The notes: generated by a model from the sequence alone, not told the origin. DNA of 64,000 nucleotides from Paenibacillus aestuarii (GCF_027789125.1 NZ_JAQFVF010000022.1:62001-126000), one strand, 5' to 3'. Positions 17,415 to 26,057 are shown, counted from the first letter of the stretch. Numbers and translations: made by a program.

Positions 17415-18044
17415 TTATTTATGGAACATATATCCGACGCGCTTCACGGCTGATTGCTTGAGCAAGATGATGTAGACAATGTCAAGGATGGTAATGAACG
17501 AGATCAGGATGAGCAGCAGGGAGGAGTTCGGAAATAGATAATAAAAAATGACCGATGCACACAAACTTCCCAAAAATTTGGCGTATCCGATGTAGATGGA
17601 TTGTCCAAGCGTTCCTTGGCTTTGCAGTAAAAGGATAAAAAGTAAAGACATCATGAAGTTCATGCCAAAGGCGGTATATCTGCCAATCCAGTCTTGAAAT
17701 TCAACTGTGATTCCCAGATTAATCAGGAAAGCGGCGGCGAGCGAGGCGGCTACTATGAAGTATTTGTTAGGGGTCATTTTAGAGTAAGCCAAGTATTGAA
17801 GCAGAATGAGGAAATCCAAGGCCAGCCAGACGAAGTTAATGATGGTTTGCGTGGCATCAATCGGGAACAGTAATGTAAAAATGGCCTCCCATGTAATGTT
17901 CGCGCATATGGCTGCCAAAGGCATACCGGACTTACGATCTTGAAAGCCTTTGTAAAGAATGAGTAAATACGCAATAATCCAAAAACCACCCGAGGCGATC
18001 TGCAAAATTCTTCCTATTTGAATAGCAAGTGAGTGATCGATCAT
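17415..18044 (-). CDS. Seven-helix membrane protein resembling membrane terpene cyclases
   Basis: A 209-residue protein with seven predicted transmembrane helices (about 10-30, 42-60, 66-85, 95-113, 124-142, 152-172, 175-195). It resembles the Pyr4/PaxB/AtmB class of membrane-embedded terpene cyclases in size, topology and pattern: NITWEAIFTLLFP (Glu53) in helix 2, FVWLALDFLILLQY (Asp77) in helix 3, and ITILDIVYIIL (Asp188) in the last helix. Acidic residues in helix 2 and the last helix are the catalytic ones in Pyr4. No prenyltransferase or epoxidase gene is nearby, so the role is open. The alternative is an unrelated small membrane protein. Confidence 0.5.
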   Translation of the reverse strand: MIDHSLAIQIGRILQIASGGFWIIAYLLILYKGFQDRKSGMPLAAICANITWEAIFTLLFPIDATQTIINFVWLALDFLILLQYLAYSKMTPNKYFIVAASLAAAFLINLGITVEFQDWIGRYTAFGMNFMMSLLFILLLQSQGTLGQSIYIGYAKFLGSLCASVIFYYLFPNSSLLLILISFITILDIVYIILLKQSAVKRVGYMFHK

Positions 18045-18193
18045 GGGATAACACCCCTTAATAGAAGTTATTAGACCATATGATCCATACGTACAAGTTA
18101 TGAACCCAACTTGGCGTACTCGTTAAAATGTTAAGAAAAATAGAGGAATCTAACATTTGGTTAATATTGGTTCTCGAATTCTCTTAATATATT

Positions 18194-18201
18194 GCCGATA
18201 G
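18194..18201 (+). promoter_or_regulatory. Possible sigma-D -10 of the chemoreceptor gene
   Basis: GCCGATAG resembles the sigma-D -10 (GCCGATAT) and lies 46 nt before the chemoreceptor ATG. The expected TAAA -35 is not clear (CGAA at the right spacing). Confidence 0.4.
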
Positions 18202-18247
18202 GATACAAGAGGGTAAAATCCGGTAAAACATCATTTGGAGGACAGGT

Positions 18248-19984
18248 ATGAAAAAAGTACGTTTATTTCATCGTCTTAAGGACACTACAACAACATTTAG
18301 CCTCCGGCAGAAGCTGATGGGCTCCTTTCTCATCGTTCTCCTGCTTTTGGCAGTACTTAGCGTCTCGGACATCATGAAAATTAAGCAAATGAAGCAGGAC
18401 ATCAATGACATGGCCAACCATTGGATGAAAGGTACGCAGGAGATTGATGAATTCAGCTATATGACTGAGCATTTCGCCAAGGATTTGTTGGGCGTACATA
18501 ATCTCGTGAACACTTCGGACAAAAGTGAGCTGACACTCAGCTTGAATGCAACTTTGGCTAGAGGAGATAAGGTGCTTGAAGCTTATGGAAATACACTTTC
18601 AGGTGAAGAGGATACCAAAAACTTTAAGGTGCTTCAGGGGCGATGGGCGGATTTGAAGACAGGTTTTGAGACCTATCAGAAGGCAGCCAACGATACCGAA
18701 GAAGCAGCCATCTATGCGTCTCTCGTAGAAACGTACAATGATCTTCAGAACGTTAGTCGCCTCATGGTATCGTTCAACCAAAAGGGGGCGGATGCGAGTG
18801 TCGTTGAGAACGACGCGCTGTATCGTTCGACGATCAGGAATGCCCTCCTCATGCTCGGCTTTGTATGTTTGATTTCGGTTCTCATTATTTGGGCTTTGAT
18901 CCGCAATATTAGCCGTCCGGTCATCGCCGCTTCCAAAGCGCTGAATCGAATTGCAGACGGAGATCTGACTGTGGATGAGTTACGTTTCAAAAATAAGGAT
19001 GAGATCGGTGTGCTCGTACAAGCGGTCAACGGACTGACCACACAGCTGAGAACAGCGATGATGCGCCTGCAAGATTCCTCGAACGCAGTCGCCTCCTCTT
19101 CTGAACAGCTGTATGCGAGCTCGGAGCAAAACAGTTCGGCCTCGCAGCAAGTTGCTGAAGAGATTCAGCTGATTGTGGCTGAAGCCGAGACGCAGCGCCA
19201 AGGCGCATTGGAATGTGCAAGAGCCATGGATGAAATCGCGGTTGGCGTTCAACGGATCGCCGAAACCACATCGGAAGTATCGGATTTATCCGCGCATGCT
19301 TCCGACCAAGCGATCGAGGGACAAGCGAATATTAACCAAGTCACGCTAAGCATGCAGGCGTTGAGTTCGGCCGTAGAAGGGGCTAGCGAAACGATTCGTC
19401 AACTGGCGGAGCACTCGAAAAATATCGGACAAGTTTCACAGATTATCGGAGAGATTGCGACGCAGACGAATCTGTTGGCGCTGAATGCGGCCATTGAAGC
19501 TGCCAGAGCAGGGGAAAGCGGCAGAGGGTTCGCTGTCGTAGCCGGTGAAGTGCGTAAGCTGGCATCGCAAACCGAACAGTCGGTCGGTGCGATCGGGCAA
19601 GTGGTGACAAGCATTCAGACGGATACGCATAAAGCGGTTCAGGCCATCGAGGTGGGACTGAAAGAAGTGCAGCAAGGGCTTCAATCGGTGAACCGCACGG
19701 AAATGAGCCTTGATGCGATCGTCCGCTCCGCGCAAGAAGTGGCCGGTAAAGTACAGGAGACAGCTGCGGCTGCACAGCAAATGGCTGCAAGTTCCGAACA
19801 AGTGGCAGCAACTGTTGCCAACATGGAGAATGCGTCCAAGACGACTGCGGGGCTGGCGCAGGAAGTAGCCGGCGCGACAGAAGAACAGTTGGCTTCTGCG
19901 GAAGAAGTGACTTCTTCCTCGCAGATGCTGGCTGAAATTGCTCAGGATTTGCAAGACATTATTAACACTTATAAAACGAAGTAA
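18248..19984 (+). CDS. Methyl-accepting chemotaxis protein
   Basis: A 578-residue chemoreceptor. Helix 1 (about 22-42) is followed by an extracellular helical ligand domain of about 155 residues (four-helix-bundle type), helix 2 (about 197-218), a HAMP domain (about 219-272, with [15 protein letters not shown]) and a long cytoplasmic coiled coil. The conserved hairpin tip reads [20 protein letters not shown], followed by [14 protein letters not shown]. It would signal through CheW/CheA to the flagellar motor; methylation-type Glu/Gln pairs flank the tip. The signal sensed is unknown. It is monocistronic with a strong terminator. Confidence 0.93.
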   Translation: MKKVRLFHRLKDTTTTFSLRQKLMGSFLIVLLLLAVLSVSDIMKIKQMKQDINDMANHWMKGTQEIDEFSYMTEHFAKDLLGVHNLVNTSDKSELTLSLNATLARGDKVLEAYGNTLSGEEDTKNFKVLQGRWADLKTGFETYQKAANDTEEAAIYASLVETYNDLQNVSRLMVSFNQKGADASVVENDALYRSTIRNALLMLGFVCLISVLIIWALIRNISRPVIAASKALNRIADGDLTVDELRFKNKDEIGVLVQAVNGLTTQLRTAMMRLQDSSNAVASSSEQLYASSEQNSSASQQVAEEIQLIVAEAETQRQGALECARAMDEIAVGVQRIAETTSEVSDLSAHASDQAIEGQANINQVTLSMQALSSAVEGASETIRQLAEHSKNIGQVSQIIGEIATQTNLLALNAAIEAARAGESGRGFAVVAGEVRKLASQTEQSVGAIGQVVTSIQTDTHKAVQAIEVGLKEVQQGLQSVNRTEMSLDAIVRSAQEVAGKVQETAAAAQQMAASSEQVAATVANMENASKTTAGLAQEVAGATEEQLASAEEVTSSSQMLAEIAQDLQDIINTYKTK

Positions 19985-20026
19985 TTCGTGAAGACCTGAC
20001 AAGGGCCGACAGCCTGAGGGAGGGTG

Positions 20027-20072
20027 AAGCGCCTTTTAGCGGTAGAAGAGTTCCGCTAAAAGGCGCTTTTTT
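20027..20072 (+). terminator. Intrinsic terminator after the chemoreceptor gene
   Basis: AAGCGCCTTTTAGCGG pairs with CCGCTAAAAGGCGCTT, followed by TTTT. Confidence 0.95.
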
Positions 20073-20084
20073 GGCCTTCTGCAC

Positions 20085-20184
20085 ATATCCACAATTTTGT
20101 GCACATTTTCCACAGAGTCTAAAACCTTGCTGTGTACAACCTTTGGCGCAGATGTCAACATATCCACAATTGGAGATATCCACA
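20085..20184 (+). promoter_or_regulatory. Cluster of four DnaA-box-like sites
   Basis: The 363-bp gap before the lipoprotein gene holds four same-strand matches to the DnaA box TTATCCACA, each one base off: ATATCCACA at 20085-20093, TTTTCCACA at 20106-20114, ATATCCACA at 20160-20168 and ATATCCACA at 20176-20184. The spacing between starts is 21, 54 and 16 bp. This is not oriC (no dnaA, dnaN or AT-rich unwinding region); it resembles the DnaA-binding clusters that regulate genes or titrate DnaA in B. subtilis. Confidence 0.55.
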
Positions 20185-20347
20185 GGGTATAACTCATCCG
20201 CAATTCGTAACGGAGGTATTTCAGGGAGGTTCATGTACTCATAAATCTTTCATCGAAAATTTAGCTAGATTTCAGCTTGTATTCTCAGTTTCTTCATAAA
20301 TGGGGAGTAAGCTGTTCATATAGACAAAGGGTAGGAGTGATTACATA

Positions 20348-21016
20348 ATGAACAAGATTCAAAAGTTAACCGGCATCTGCGTGTTGATTCCGGTATTATT
20401 AAGCGGCTGCGGCCAGCCGGCGGCGCAAAGTGCGGCACCTGCAGCAAGCACGCAGCCATCCCAATCGCAGGACCAGAAGCAAGGGGCTAATGGTTCCGGG
20501 CAAAACAAACCGGTAATGAACCAAGCCAAGTTCCAAATGTTCGGTACGTTCCAAACGCTGATCCAGATGGATAAAGCGGATGGACTAGCCATCACGAAGG
20601 AGCAGGCGGAAGTGATGCTGCCGGTCGCGCAGGACATCGAGAGCAAGGGGGAGCTGTCCGATGACAACAAGACCAAGTTGCTGGAGAAGCTTACGGACGC
20701 TCAGAAGAAGTTCATTGACGACGCAGCGAGCCGCATGAACAATCGTGGTGCCGGCCACAATGGCAACGGTGGCGGCAAAAATGCCAATGCGGCGGGCGCG
20801 GCTCAGGGCACCGATGCGTCTGCGTCTGCGAAGCCGGATGCCTCGAACGCGGACAGCAGCGCACAAGCGCAGCAAGGCCAACAAGGACAACAAGGCCAAC
20901 AAGGCCAACGTGGTCCTGGCCGTAACGGCAATGGTGCGGGCGGCAATCGTCCAGCCGGAGAGATGAAAGACCCAGGCAAGCAACTTGTTGAACTACTGCA
21001 AAGCAAAGTGAAATAA
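20348..21016 (+). CDS. Putative lipoprotein with Gln/Gly-rich repeat
   Basis: A 222-residue predicted lipoprotein. The signal peptide ends in lipobox LLSGC (Cys21), so the mature protein is probably anchored on the outer face of the membrane. A Gln/Ser/Ala-rich linker is followed by a conserved-looking helical part (about 60-128, with TKEQAEVMLPVAQDI and DDNKTKLLEKLTDAQKKFID), then a low-complexity Ala/Asn/Gly tail with a QQG-type repeat near residue 178. The function is unknown. The start has a good GGAGTGA site. Four DnaA-box-like sites upstream may regulate it. Confidence 0.7.
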   Translation: MNKIQKLTGICVLIPVLLSGCGQPAAQSAAPAASTQPSQSQDQKQGANGSGQNKPVMNQAKFQMFGTFQTLIQMDKADGLAITKEQAEVMLPVAQDIESKGELSDDNKTKLLEKLTDAQKKFIDDAASRMNNRGAGHNGNGGGKNANAAGAAQGTDASASAKPDASNADSSAQAQQGQQGQQGQQGQRGPGRNGNGAGGNRPAGEMKDPGKQLVELLQSKVK

Positions 21017-21024
21017 TAAAATAC

Positions 21025-21057
21025 AAAGAGCTCCAGCTTAAGCTGGAGCTCTTTTTT
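21025..21057 (+). terminator. Intrinsic terminator after the lipoprotein gene
   Basis: AGAGCTCCAGCTT pairs perfectly with AAGCTGGAGCTCT, followed by TTTTT. Confidence 0.95.
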
Positions 21058-21239
21058 ATGAAAACTTTTACGAAGCATGTTGCACTCTGAAAATGGTACA
21101 AATCCTGGCTACCGCCACTCATCGCGGCACTGTCCGCATGTATAGCCTCAACCATCGCTTGATGCAACGTGCTGCGTATGAAAGCCTGTGCCCCGGTCGA
21201 GGGTCATGATAGCGTACAAGATGGCGATTCGTCGACAGA

Positions 21240-22085
21240 TTATGGCTTCAGCTGCAGAGCGCGGATGAGCTCATTCTGGGTAAATGACTGCTTTCTTCCC
21301 CAATGAACGACGCGAACGAGGAAGGGTCTATTTGGATTTTTCATATGATAAAATCCAGGCATGCGCATGACTCGAGCGAGATTCGTAATCATCGGGTCAG
21401 AGTGGAACTTGTTGACAAGCGCGTTTTGAATCGGCACGAACTTGCTGACAGCACCATTTCGAATCACCCAGTAAATGTGGAAGCCGCTGTAAGTCTCGAC
21501 AATCATGGTATCTTTGATCAATGGCCAGTGCTTGGCGATAAAGGCTTTCTTTAACTTCCGGATGCGAGATTCCGTTCGTTGAACGAGAAGCTGGAACTGG
21601 CCGGAAGCATGCTTGGTTATGCTGAATGCTTGAATTTGCTCGGCAGGATCGGACTGAATTGCTTTCAGTCTTTGTCTGGCCAGTGCTTGTGTGGGAAAAC
21701 GTTCCGAAATTTTGTTAAAATCAACATCGATAAATTGAGCGCGAATGTCATTGATTTCACTATTTTTCAAGCCGCCTTGATTAATGCCCATAAAAATCGC
21801 GTATCCTTTGGCATTTTGGCTGAGTACATGAATGGATTGGCGCTTGTCGTTGTTCAAGCGGATTTGGGCGACGGATTTCTCGATAAGCCGCAGCGGTTTG
21901 TACAGTGTCATGGCGTACTTGCTGTCAGTGGAAGTGTCAGAATTGTTTTTATTGCGCTCGGCATCATGGACCAGAATAAAGCGAAGGTGATCGGTTTCTT
22001 TGTAGCGGAGCTTTTTGATAAAACGGTGTGCCTGGCTGGAGCTTTGTTGAAGTTGACTCGCAAAGCGTGAAAGACCCGGGTTCAT
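21240..22085 (-). CDS. Orphan RepB-like primase-domain protein (AEP superfamily)
   Basis: A 281-residue protein whose C-terminal 180 residues look like the RepB-type DNA primase domain of plasmids and phages. The metal motif is AQFIDVDFN (DxD); the His motif is TYSGFHIYWVI; then come a segment matching the f-x-x-iq-x-l family pattern and NLARVMRMPGFYHMKNP, a family signature. The first 90 residues are basic and not recognised. There is no helicase domain and no plasmid gene nearby, so it is a stand-alone, chromosomally placed primase-like gene, perhaps a relic of a mobile element or a repair/tolerance factor. The start has AGGGGAAG upstream. Confidence 0.7.
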   Translation of the reverse strand: MNPGLSRFASQLQQSSSQAHRFIKKLRYKETDHLRFILVHDAERNKNNSDTSTDSKYAMTLYKPLRLIEKSVAQIRLNNDKRQSIHVLSQNAKGYAIFMGINQGGLKNSEINDIRAQFIDVDFNKISERFPTQALARQRLKAIQSDPAEQIQAFSITKHASGQFQLLVQRTESRIRKLKKAFIAKHWPLIKDTMIVETYSGFHIYWVIRNGAVSKFVPIQNALVNKFHSDPMITNLARVMRMPGFYHMKNPNRPFLVRVVHWGRKQSFTQNELIRALQLKP

Positions 22086-22228
22086 TCAACCACTTCCCCT
22101 TTTGCGGCTTGTTTTGAATTCTGTTCATTCATATTCTCACGCGAAAAGCCCCGTGTAGACCTTGTCACCTATTTATTGCAATCCCCTAAATCGCGTTATA
22201 TGCTAGAGAAAAAAAGGAGGTATTCTGA

Positions 22229-22669
22229 TTGAGCAATCCGAATCAAGGCTATGCGAATCATCGCCGACTCCATCCGCTGTTTCATTTTGTTTTGCTATTG
22301 TTGACGCTTGTGCTTCTCGTCTCTTCCGTGACAGAGTTCATCCGATTGATGCAAGCAGGAGAGCGCTTTTTACCGGCATTCATTTATGTCATCGTTTCCG
22401 CCATTGTGGTCGTTATCTTCCTTCTCATTCGTTCTTATCCATTAAAAGCGCAGGATCGCGCAATCCGCGCCGAGGAGAGCCTGCGGCACTACGTGCTGAC
22501 GAACAAGCTGCTCGATCCACGGCTTACGATTGGGCAGATTGTAGCGCTTCGCTTCGCAGCAGACAGTGAATTTCCTGCATTGTGTCAGCGTGCTGCAGCC
22601 GAGCAATTATCGCCTGACGCCATTAAGAAGTCGATTCGGCAGTGGAAAGATGACAACTATAGAATTTAG
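22229..22669 (+). CDS. DUF6526 family membrane protein
   Basis: A 146-residue protein with two transmembrane helices (about 18-38 and 48-67) and a cytoplasmic C-terminal part. It matches the DUF6526 pattern: QGYANHRRLHPLFHF at the start and LRHYVLTNKLLDPRLTIGQIVALRFA, then IKKSIRQWKDDNYRI at the end. Function unknown. It starts with TTG, with AAAGGAGGT seven nt upstream. It lies 17 nt ahead of the UvrC-like gene and is probably co-transcribed with it. Confidence 0.75.
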   Translation: MSNPNQGYANHRRLHPLFHFVLLLLTLVLLVSSVTEFIRLMQAGERFLPAFIYVIVSAIVVVIFLLIRSYPLKAQDRAIRAEESLRHYVLTNKLLDPRLTIGQIVALRFAADSEFPALCQRAAAEQLSPDAIKKSIRQWKDDNYRI

Positions 22670-22686
22670 GAAAGGCGAATTGATTC

Positions 22687-23805
22687 GTGCCGTTTATATT
22701 TAATGCCCTTGATTATCCGGAAGCGCCGGGCTGTTATATGATGTATAACGAAGCAGGGGATTTGCTTTATGTGGGGAAGTCCATTCAGTTGCGGAACCGG
22801 CTGCGATCGTATTTTCAACAAACACATACCCGCAAGCGAACTCGCAATCTAGTCAGGGAAATTGCCAGAATTGAAGTTGTGATTGTCAACAATGAGACAG
22901 AGAGCTTACTGCTCGAAAATAATTTAATCAAACTGCACAAACCGCCCTACAATCGGGCTCTAAAAAAAGAAAAGAGCGGCTACGCGTACCTGCAGTTGAC
23001 GAAGGAACGCGTGCCGCGGCTTGAAGTTCATTACAGGAGCCAGCGCCATAACCATGAAGCGGAAGCGTCTGCCGCCGATACGCACGCTGCTTCGCAGCGG
23101 TTAGGTCCGTTTCGGAGTAAATACTTCCTGGAAGCGTTGCTGGAGTTTATTACGGACCACTACGGCCTGCGTTCGTGTGAAACGATGCCCAAGCAAGTTT
23201 GCTTGCTTTACCACATTCACAAGTGCAGCGGTGTCTGCGCGGGCATGGTGTCCGAAGAGGTTTATGCCGATAAAGCGCAGCAAGCGGCTGCGATGCTGGC
23301 TAATGAAGGACAAGCGCTGATCGAGGCCATGACGGCAAGAATGGAAGTGTATGCGGCGCGGCTGGAATTTGAAAAAGCGCAAAATATGCTGCAGCACATT
23401 CGTAATTTGGAGCAGGTGCCGGACAAGCAAATTGTCGATCGGGAGGACGGGAACAATCAGGATGTGCTTTATTTCGGCGAGCATGGCGTGATGGTCGCGA
23501 GGGTGAAGGAAGGGATGCTCCGTGATTTTCGGTTCGTGGAGCTGGCTTCTGGGACGGAGGGGTTCGCGAGCGACCGCTTTCTTCTCTCGTTCTACGCCCT
23601 GGAGCAGAGGCCGGAGGAAATCATCTTGAACAAGATCGGTGATTTGGCAAGAGTGCGATCCGCGCTGCGCCGCGGAGGCGCAGGGGCCCCGAAGATCACA
23701 CTGCCGAGGCGCGGAATCAAGTTTGAGCTGCTGCAGTTGTGCAAAAACAATTACGAATATCGGACGCGTTGGGTAAGTGCAGGGGCTAACGCAAACGGCG
23801 AATAG
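22687..23805 (+). CDS. UvrC-like nuclease lacking the RNase H/HhH half
   Basis: A 372-residue UvrC homologue. It contains the GIY-YIG nuclease domain (about 10-90: YPEAPGCYMMY...LLYVGKSIQLRNRL, with Arg and Glu of NETESLLLENNLIKLHKPPYN), the four-Cys cluster between about 155 and 185 (SCETMPKQVC...HKCSGVCAG) and a UVR motif (ARLEFEKAQNMLQHI, about 220-240). It stops before the 5'-incising RNase H domain and helix-hairpin-helix of full UvrC (about 600 residues). It could make only the 3' incision, like E. coli Cho, but unlike Cho it keeps the UvrB-binding UVR motif. The GTG start follows AGGAAAGG. Confidence 0.82.
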   Translation: MPFIFNALDYPEAPGCYMMYNEAGDLLYVGKSIQLRNRLRSYFQQTHTRKRTRNLVREIARIEVVIVNNETESLLLENNLIKLHKPPYNRALKKEKSGYAYLQLTKERVPRLEVHYRSQRHNHEAEASAADTHAASQRLGPFRSKYFLEALLEFITDHYGLRSCETMPKQVCLLYHIHKCSGVCAGMVSEEVYADKAQQAAAMLANEGQALIEAMTARMEVYAARLEFEKAQNMLQHIRNLEQVPDKQIVDREDGNNQDVLYFGEHGVMVARVKEGMLRDFRFVELASGTEGFASDRFLLSFYALEQRPEEIILNKIGDLARVRSALRRGGAGAPKITLPRRGIKFELLQLCKNNYEYRTRWVSAGANANGE

Positions 23806-23827
23806 CGGGAGATGATCTCCCGCTATT
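23801..23827 (+). terminator. Hairpin at the end of the UvrC-like gene
   Basis: AATAGCGGGAGA and TCTCCCGCTATT form a perfect 12-bp palindrome that includes the stop codon region. Only a short T-run follows, so termination is plausible but may be weak. Confidence 0.6.
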
Positions 23828-23852
23828 TGCTGTGCAAAACCGTATCTACCGC

Positions 23853-24068
23853 TTACGTACGGCGATACACCTCTCTAACCCGTGCAATCTGTGCAAGGTG
23901 GTTGCGGACGTGATCAACGCGGGCTTCTAGCTCTGAATCGGTCAAATGATGAGAATTTGATGGATGTTGCCCGGATAAGAATGAACAACGGTATTTTATC
24001 GCCTTTCCAAGAAAACCCTGCGGGTGAAGCAGCTTCCCGTCACATAAACACAGCCAAGAAAGTGGCAT
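23853..24068 (-). CDS. Doubtful small ORF in the gap before pdaA
   Basis: The 306-bp gap between the UvrC-like and deacetylase genes holds one minus-strand frame whose last 30 residues look protein-like (a charged amphipathic helix, LTDSELEARVDHVRNHLAQI, ending REVYRRT). The upstream part looks non-coding, and no good ribosome-binding site is seen before ATG 24068. It may be a decayed or shifted small gene. No other gene is visible in the gap. Confidence 0.25.
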   Translation of the reverse strand: MPLSWLCLCDGKLLHPQGFLGKAIKYRCSFLSGQHPSNSHHLTDSELEARVDHVRNHLAQIARVREVYRRT

Positions 24069-24111
24069 ATTAGTACCATATCCAAGTAACAGCAAGGAGT
24101 GAACAGGGCTA

Positions 24112-24888
24112 GTGTACTACATTCGTGTTGTGGCTATCGTGTTGGTTGTGCTGCTGGGTCTGGGGCCATCTTCACTGGCTTCCGCCGACGGGACGTATCA
24201 TTTCGGTTTCAAAAAAAGCGCGAACGGCCGGCTGCCGTCCATAGACGAGGAAGGCTTTAAGCCGCTGCTGCAAAAGTACGGCGCCATCTTTACAGGCGAT
24301 GTAACTGCCAAGGAATTGTATTTAACTTTCGACAATGGGTATGAAGAAGGCTATACCGGCAAAATTCTCGATGTTCTCAAAGAAAAGCAGGTACCTGCCA
24401 TCTTCTTCGTGACGGGGCACTATATCAAGACAGAGCCTGAACTACTGAAGCGCATGGCGAATGAGGGCCACTTAATCGGCAATCATTCGTGGAACCATCC
24501 GGATATGAGCCAAATCTCCCCGGACCGCATCCGCAAAGAGCTGGACCAAGTGAAGAGCGGGGTTGAGGCGGTTACCGGGCAAAAAGAAATGCGGTATCTG
24601 CGCACGCCGCGGGGAATCTTTAACGGGCAGTCGTTAGCCGTCAGCCAGCAGCTTGGGTATACGAATGTGTTCTGGTCTATTGCGTATCGGGACTGGGAGC
24701 CGAAAAGACAGAAAGGCTGGGAATACGCCTATAAAAATGTGATGGCCCAGCTTCATCCGGGCGCTGTTATTCTTCTCCATTCCGTATCCAAAGATAATAC
24801 GGAAGCGTTGGCGCGAATTATCGATGACGCCCGCAGTCAGGGATATCAGTTCAAGAGCCTCGACGAAATGAAAGTCCGTACGCCTTAA
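24112..24888 (+). CDS. pdaA: PdaA-type N-acetylmuramic acid deacetylase
   Basis: A 258-residue exported polysaccharide deacetylase (NodB fold, CE4). In spores PdaA removes the N-acetyl group from muramic acid on the way to muramic-delta-lactam in the cortex, which is needed for germination. A signal peptide (VVLLGLGPSSLASA) precedes the catalytic domain. The PdaA-typical motif TFDNGYE replaces TFDDG of other CE4 enzymes, and HSWNHPDM, RTPRG and LLHSVSKDN follow. It has a GTG start with AAGGAG 11 nt upstream. CATATTA at 24066 could be part of a forespore (sigma-G) -10. A terminator shared with the convergent foldase gene follows. Confidence 0.87.
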   Translation: MYYIRVVAIVLVVLLGLGPSSLASADGTYHFGFKKSANGRLPSIDEEGFKPLLQKYGAIFTGDVTAKELYLTFDNGYEEGYTGKILDVLKEKQVPAIFFVTGHYIKTEPELLKRMANEGHLIGNHSWNHPDMSQISPDRIRKELDQVKSGVEAVTGQKEMRYLRTPRGIFNGQSLAVSQQLGYTNVFWSIAYRDWEPKRQKGWEYAYKNVMAQLHPGAVILLHSVSKDNTEALARIIDDARSQGYQFKSLDEMKVRTP

Positions 24889-24891
24889 CGC

Positions 24892-24943
24892 AAAAAACTC
24901 CTTAGCTAAGGGGGAAGCCCCCAAACAGCTAAGGAGTTTTTTT
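24892..24943. terminator. Bidirectional terminator
   Basis: AAAAAACTCCTTAGCT pairs with AGCTAAGGAGTTTTTT, with an inner GGGGG/CCCCC stem, between convergent genes. Confidence 0.93.
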
Positions 24944-24959
24944 GTTGCCAATCGGATGC

Positions 24960-25892
24960 TTAAGCGCCGGCTGGTTTCGCTGGTGTTAAATAGTTTTCAA
25001 TCTTGGCATCAGTCTTCTTCTGCTGCAGCCATGTCGTAGACAGCGTAGAGATTTGTTGATTCGTCAACGTGTCTTTAATGTCAGCTTTTTTCTCGTCTAA
25101 AGTAGGTGTAGTCGCGGCTTTATGATCTGTCACTTTAATGATGTCATAGCCGGACGCCGTTTGCACCGGATCGCTGATTGTACCTGTTTTCAAGGCAAAG
25201 GCCGCTTTCTCCGCAGCCGGATCCAGAGATTCGCTGCCGCTGGCTACATAGCCAAGGTCGCCGCCTTTATCCTTCGTAGCGGTGTCGGTCGATTTCTCTT
25301 TGGCAATTGCGGCAAAATCACCGCCGCTTTTCAGTTGAGCACTAATCGCGTCGGCTTCTTCCTTCGTTGCGACAGAGATGTGCGCAGCTTGGACTTGCTC
25401 TGGCGTTTTCAACGATTCGAGATTTTGATCATAGTATTGCTTGATTTGATCGTCTGTAATGTTTACTTGCGGGGACAGGATCTTTTTCAATAATACTTGC
25501 GACTTCATATTTTTCTTCAGATCATCCAGTGTCATGCCGTATGAAGTCAGTGTTTGCTGAAACTCGCTCTCTGAACCGAACGATTTCTTCACAGATGCCA
25601 ATTCATTGTTCATGTCTTCGTCCGTAACCGTGATGTTTGCTTTCTTGGCTTCCTGGTTAATAAGTTCATCACTGATCAAAGAATCTAAAGTTTGCGCACC
25701 GCCGCCTGCCACCATAGCATCATAAAGTTGTGCTGAAGTTATATTGACGCCATTGACTGTGGCGACTGCTTTATCCGAAATTGCACCTGTGCTCTTATGC
25801 ACAGGAGGGAAGAGGACGGCATAGATGATGAGGGCAGCTACTAAAAGGACCGAAACCCACATCCATTTGCGATCCGCTTGTTTAATAGTCAT
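24960..25892 (-). CDS. PrsA-like membrane-anchored peptidyl-prolyl isomerase
   Basis: A 310-residue extracytoplasmic foldase. A single N-terminal transmembrane helix (about 10-30) is followed by a SurA/PrsA-type N-domain (VATVNGVNITSAQLYDAM, LDSLISDELINQEA) and a parvulin PPIase domain (about 165-260: VQAAHISVATKEEADAI, FAAIAKEKSTD, KGGDLGYV, VQTASGYDIIKV). It would help secreted proteins fold at the membrane/wall interface. Unlike B. subtilis PrsA there is no lipobox Cys, so it is anchored by its helix. The final segment is Pro/Ala-rich. Confidence 0.85.
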   Translation of the reverse strand: MTIKQADRKWMWVSVLLVAALIIYAVLFPPVHKSTGAISDKAVATVNGVNITSAQLYDAMVAGGGAQTLDSLISDELINQEAKKANITVTDEDMNNELASVKKSFGSESEFQQTLTSYGMTLDDLKKNMKSQVLLKKILSPQVNITDDQIKQYYDQNLESLKTPEQVQAAHISVATKEEADAISAQLKSGGDFAAIAKEKSTDTATKDKGGDLGYVASGSESLDPAAEKAAFALKTGTISDPVQTASGYDIIKVTDHKAATTPTLDEKKADIKDTLTNQQISTLSTTWLQQKKTDAKIENYLTPAKPAGA

Positions 25893-26057
25893 TCCTTCGT
25901 GCTCCTTTCAACGAGCTGTTATTTTGTTCAGGACCCCATTATGCCTGTCTAACCTTAAAATAAGCTGAAGACTGGCTTAAGGCTTCATGAGGGGGGAGGA
26001 TCAAAATCTTCCTGTTGCACATCAGCGCGTCCATTTAGTTTGTGTGCAAATTAATTG

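Noticed and set aside
20085-20184. The DnaA-box cluster as the chromosome origin
   Set aside because: No dnaA, dnaN, rpmH or AT-rich unwinding stretch is near; only four imperfect boxes are present.
20870-20910. CAACAAGG-type tandem repeats as a CRISPR or VNTR-type array
   Set aside because: They are in-frame codons of the Gln/Gly-rich lipoprotein tail, with no spacers.
23882-24073. 63-residue plus-strand frame before pdaA
   Set aside because: No ribosome-binding site, and its composition looks non-coding.
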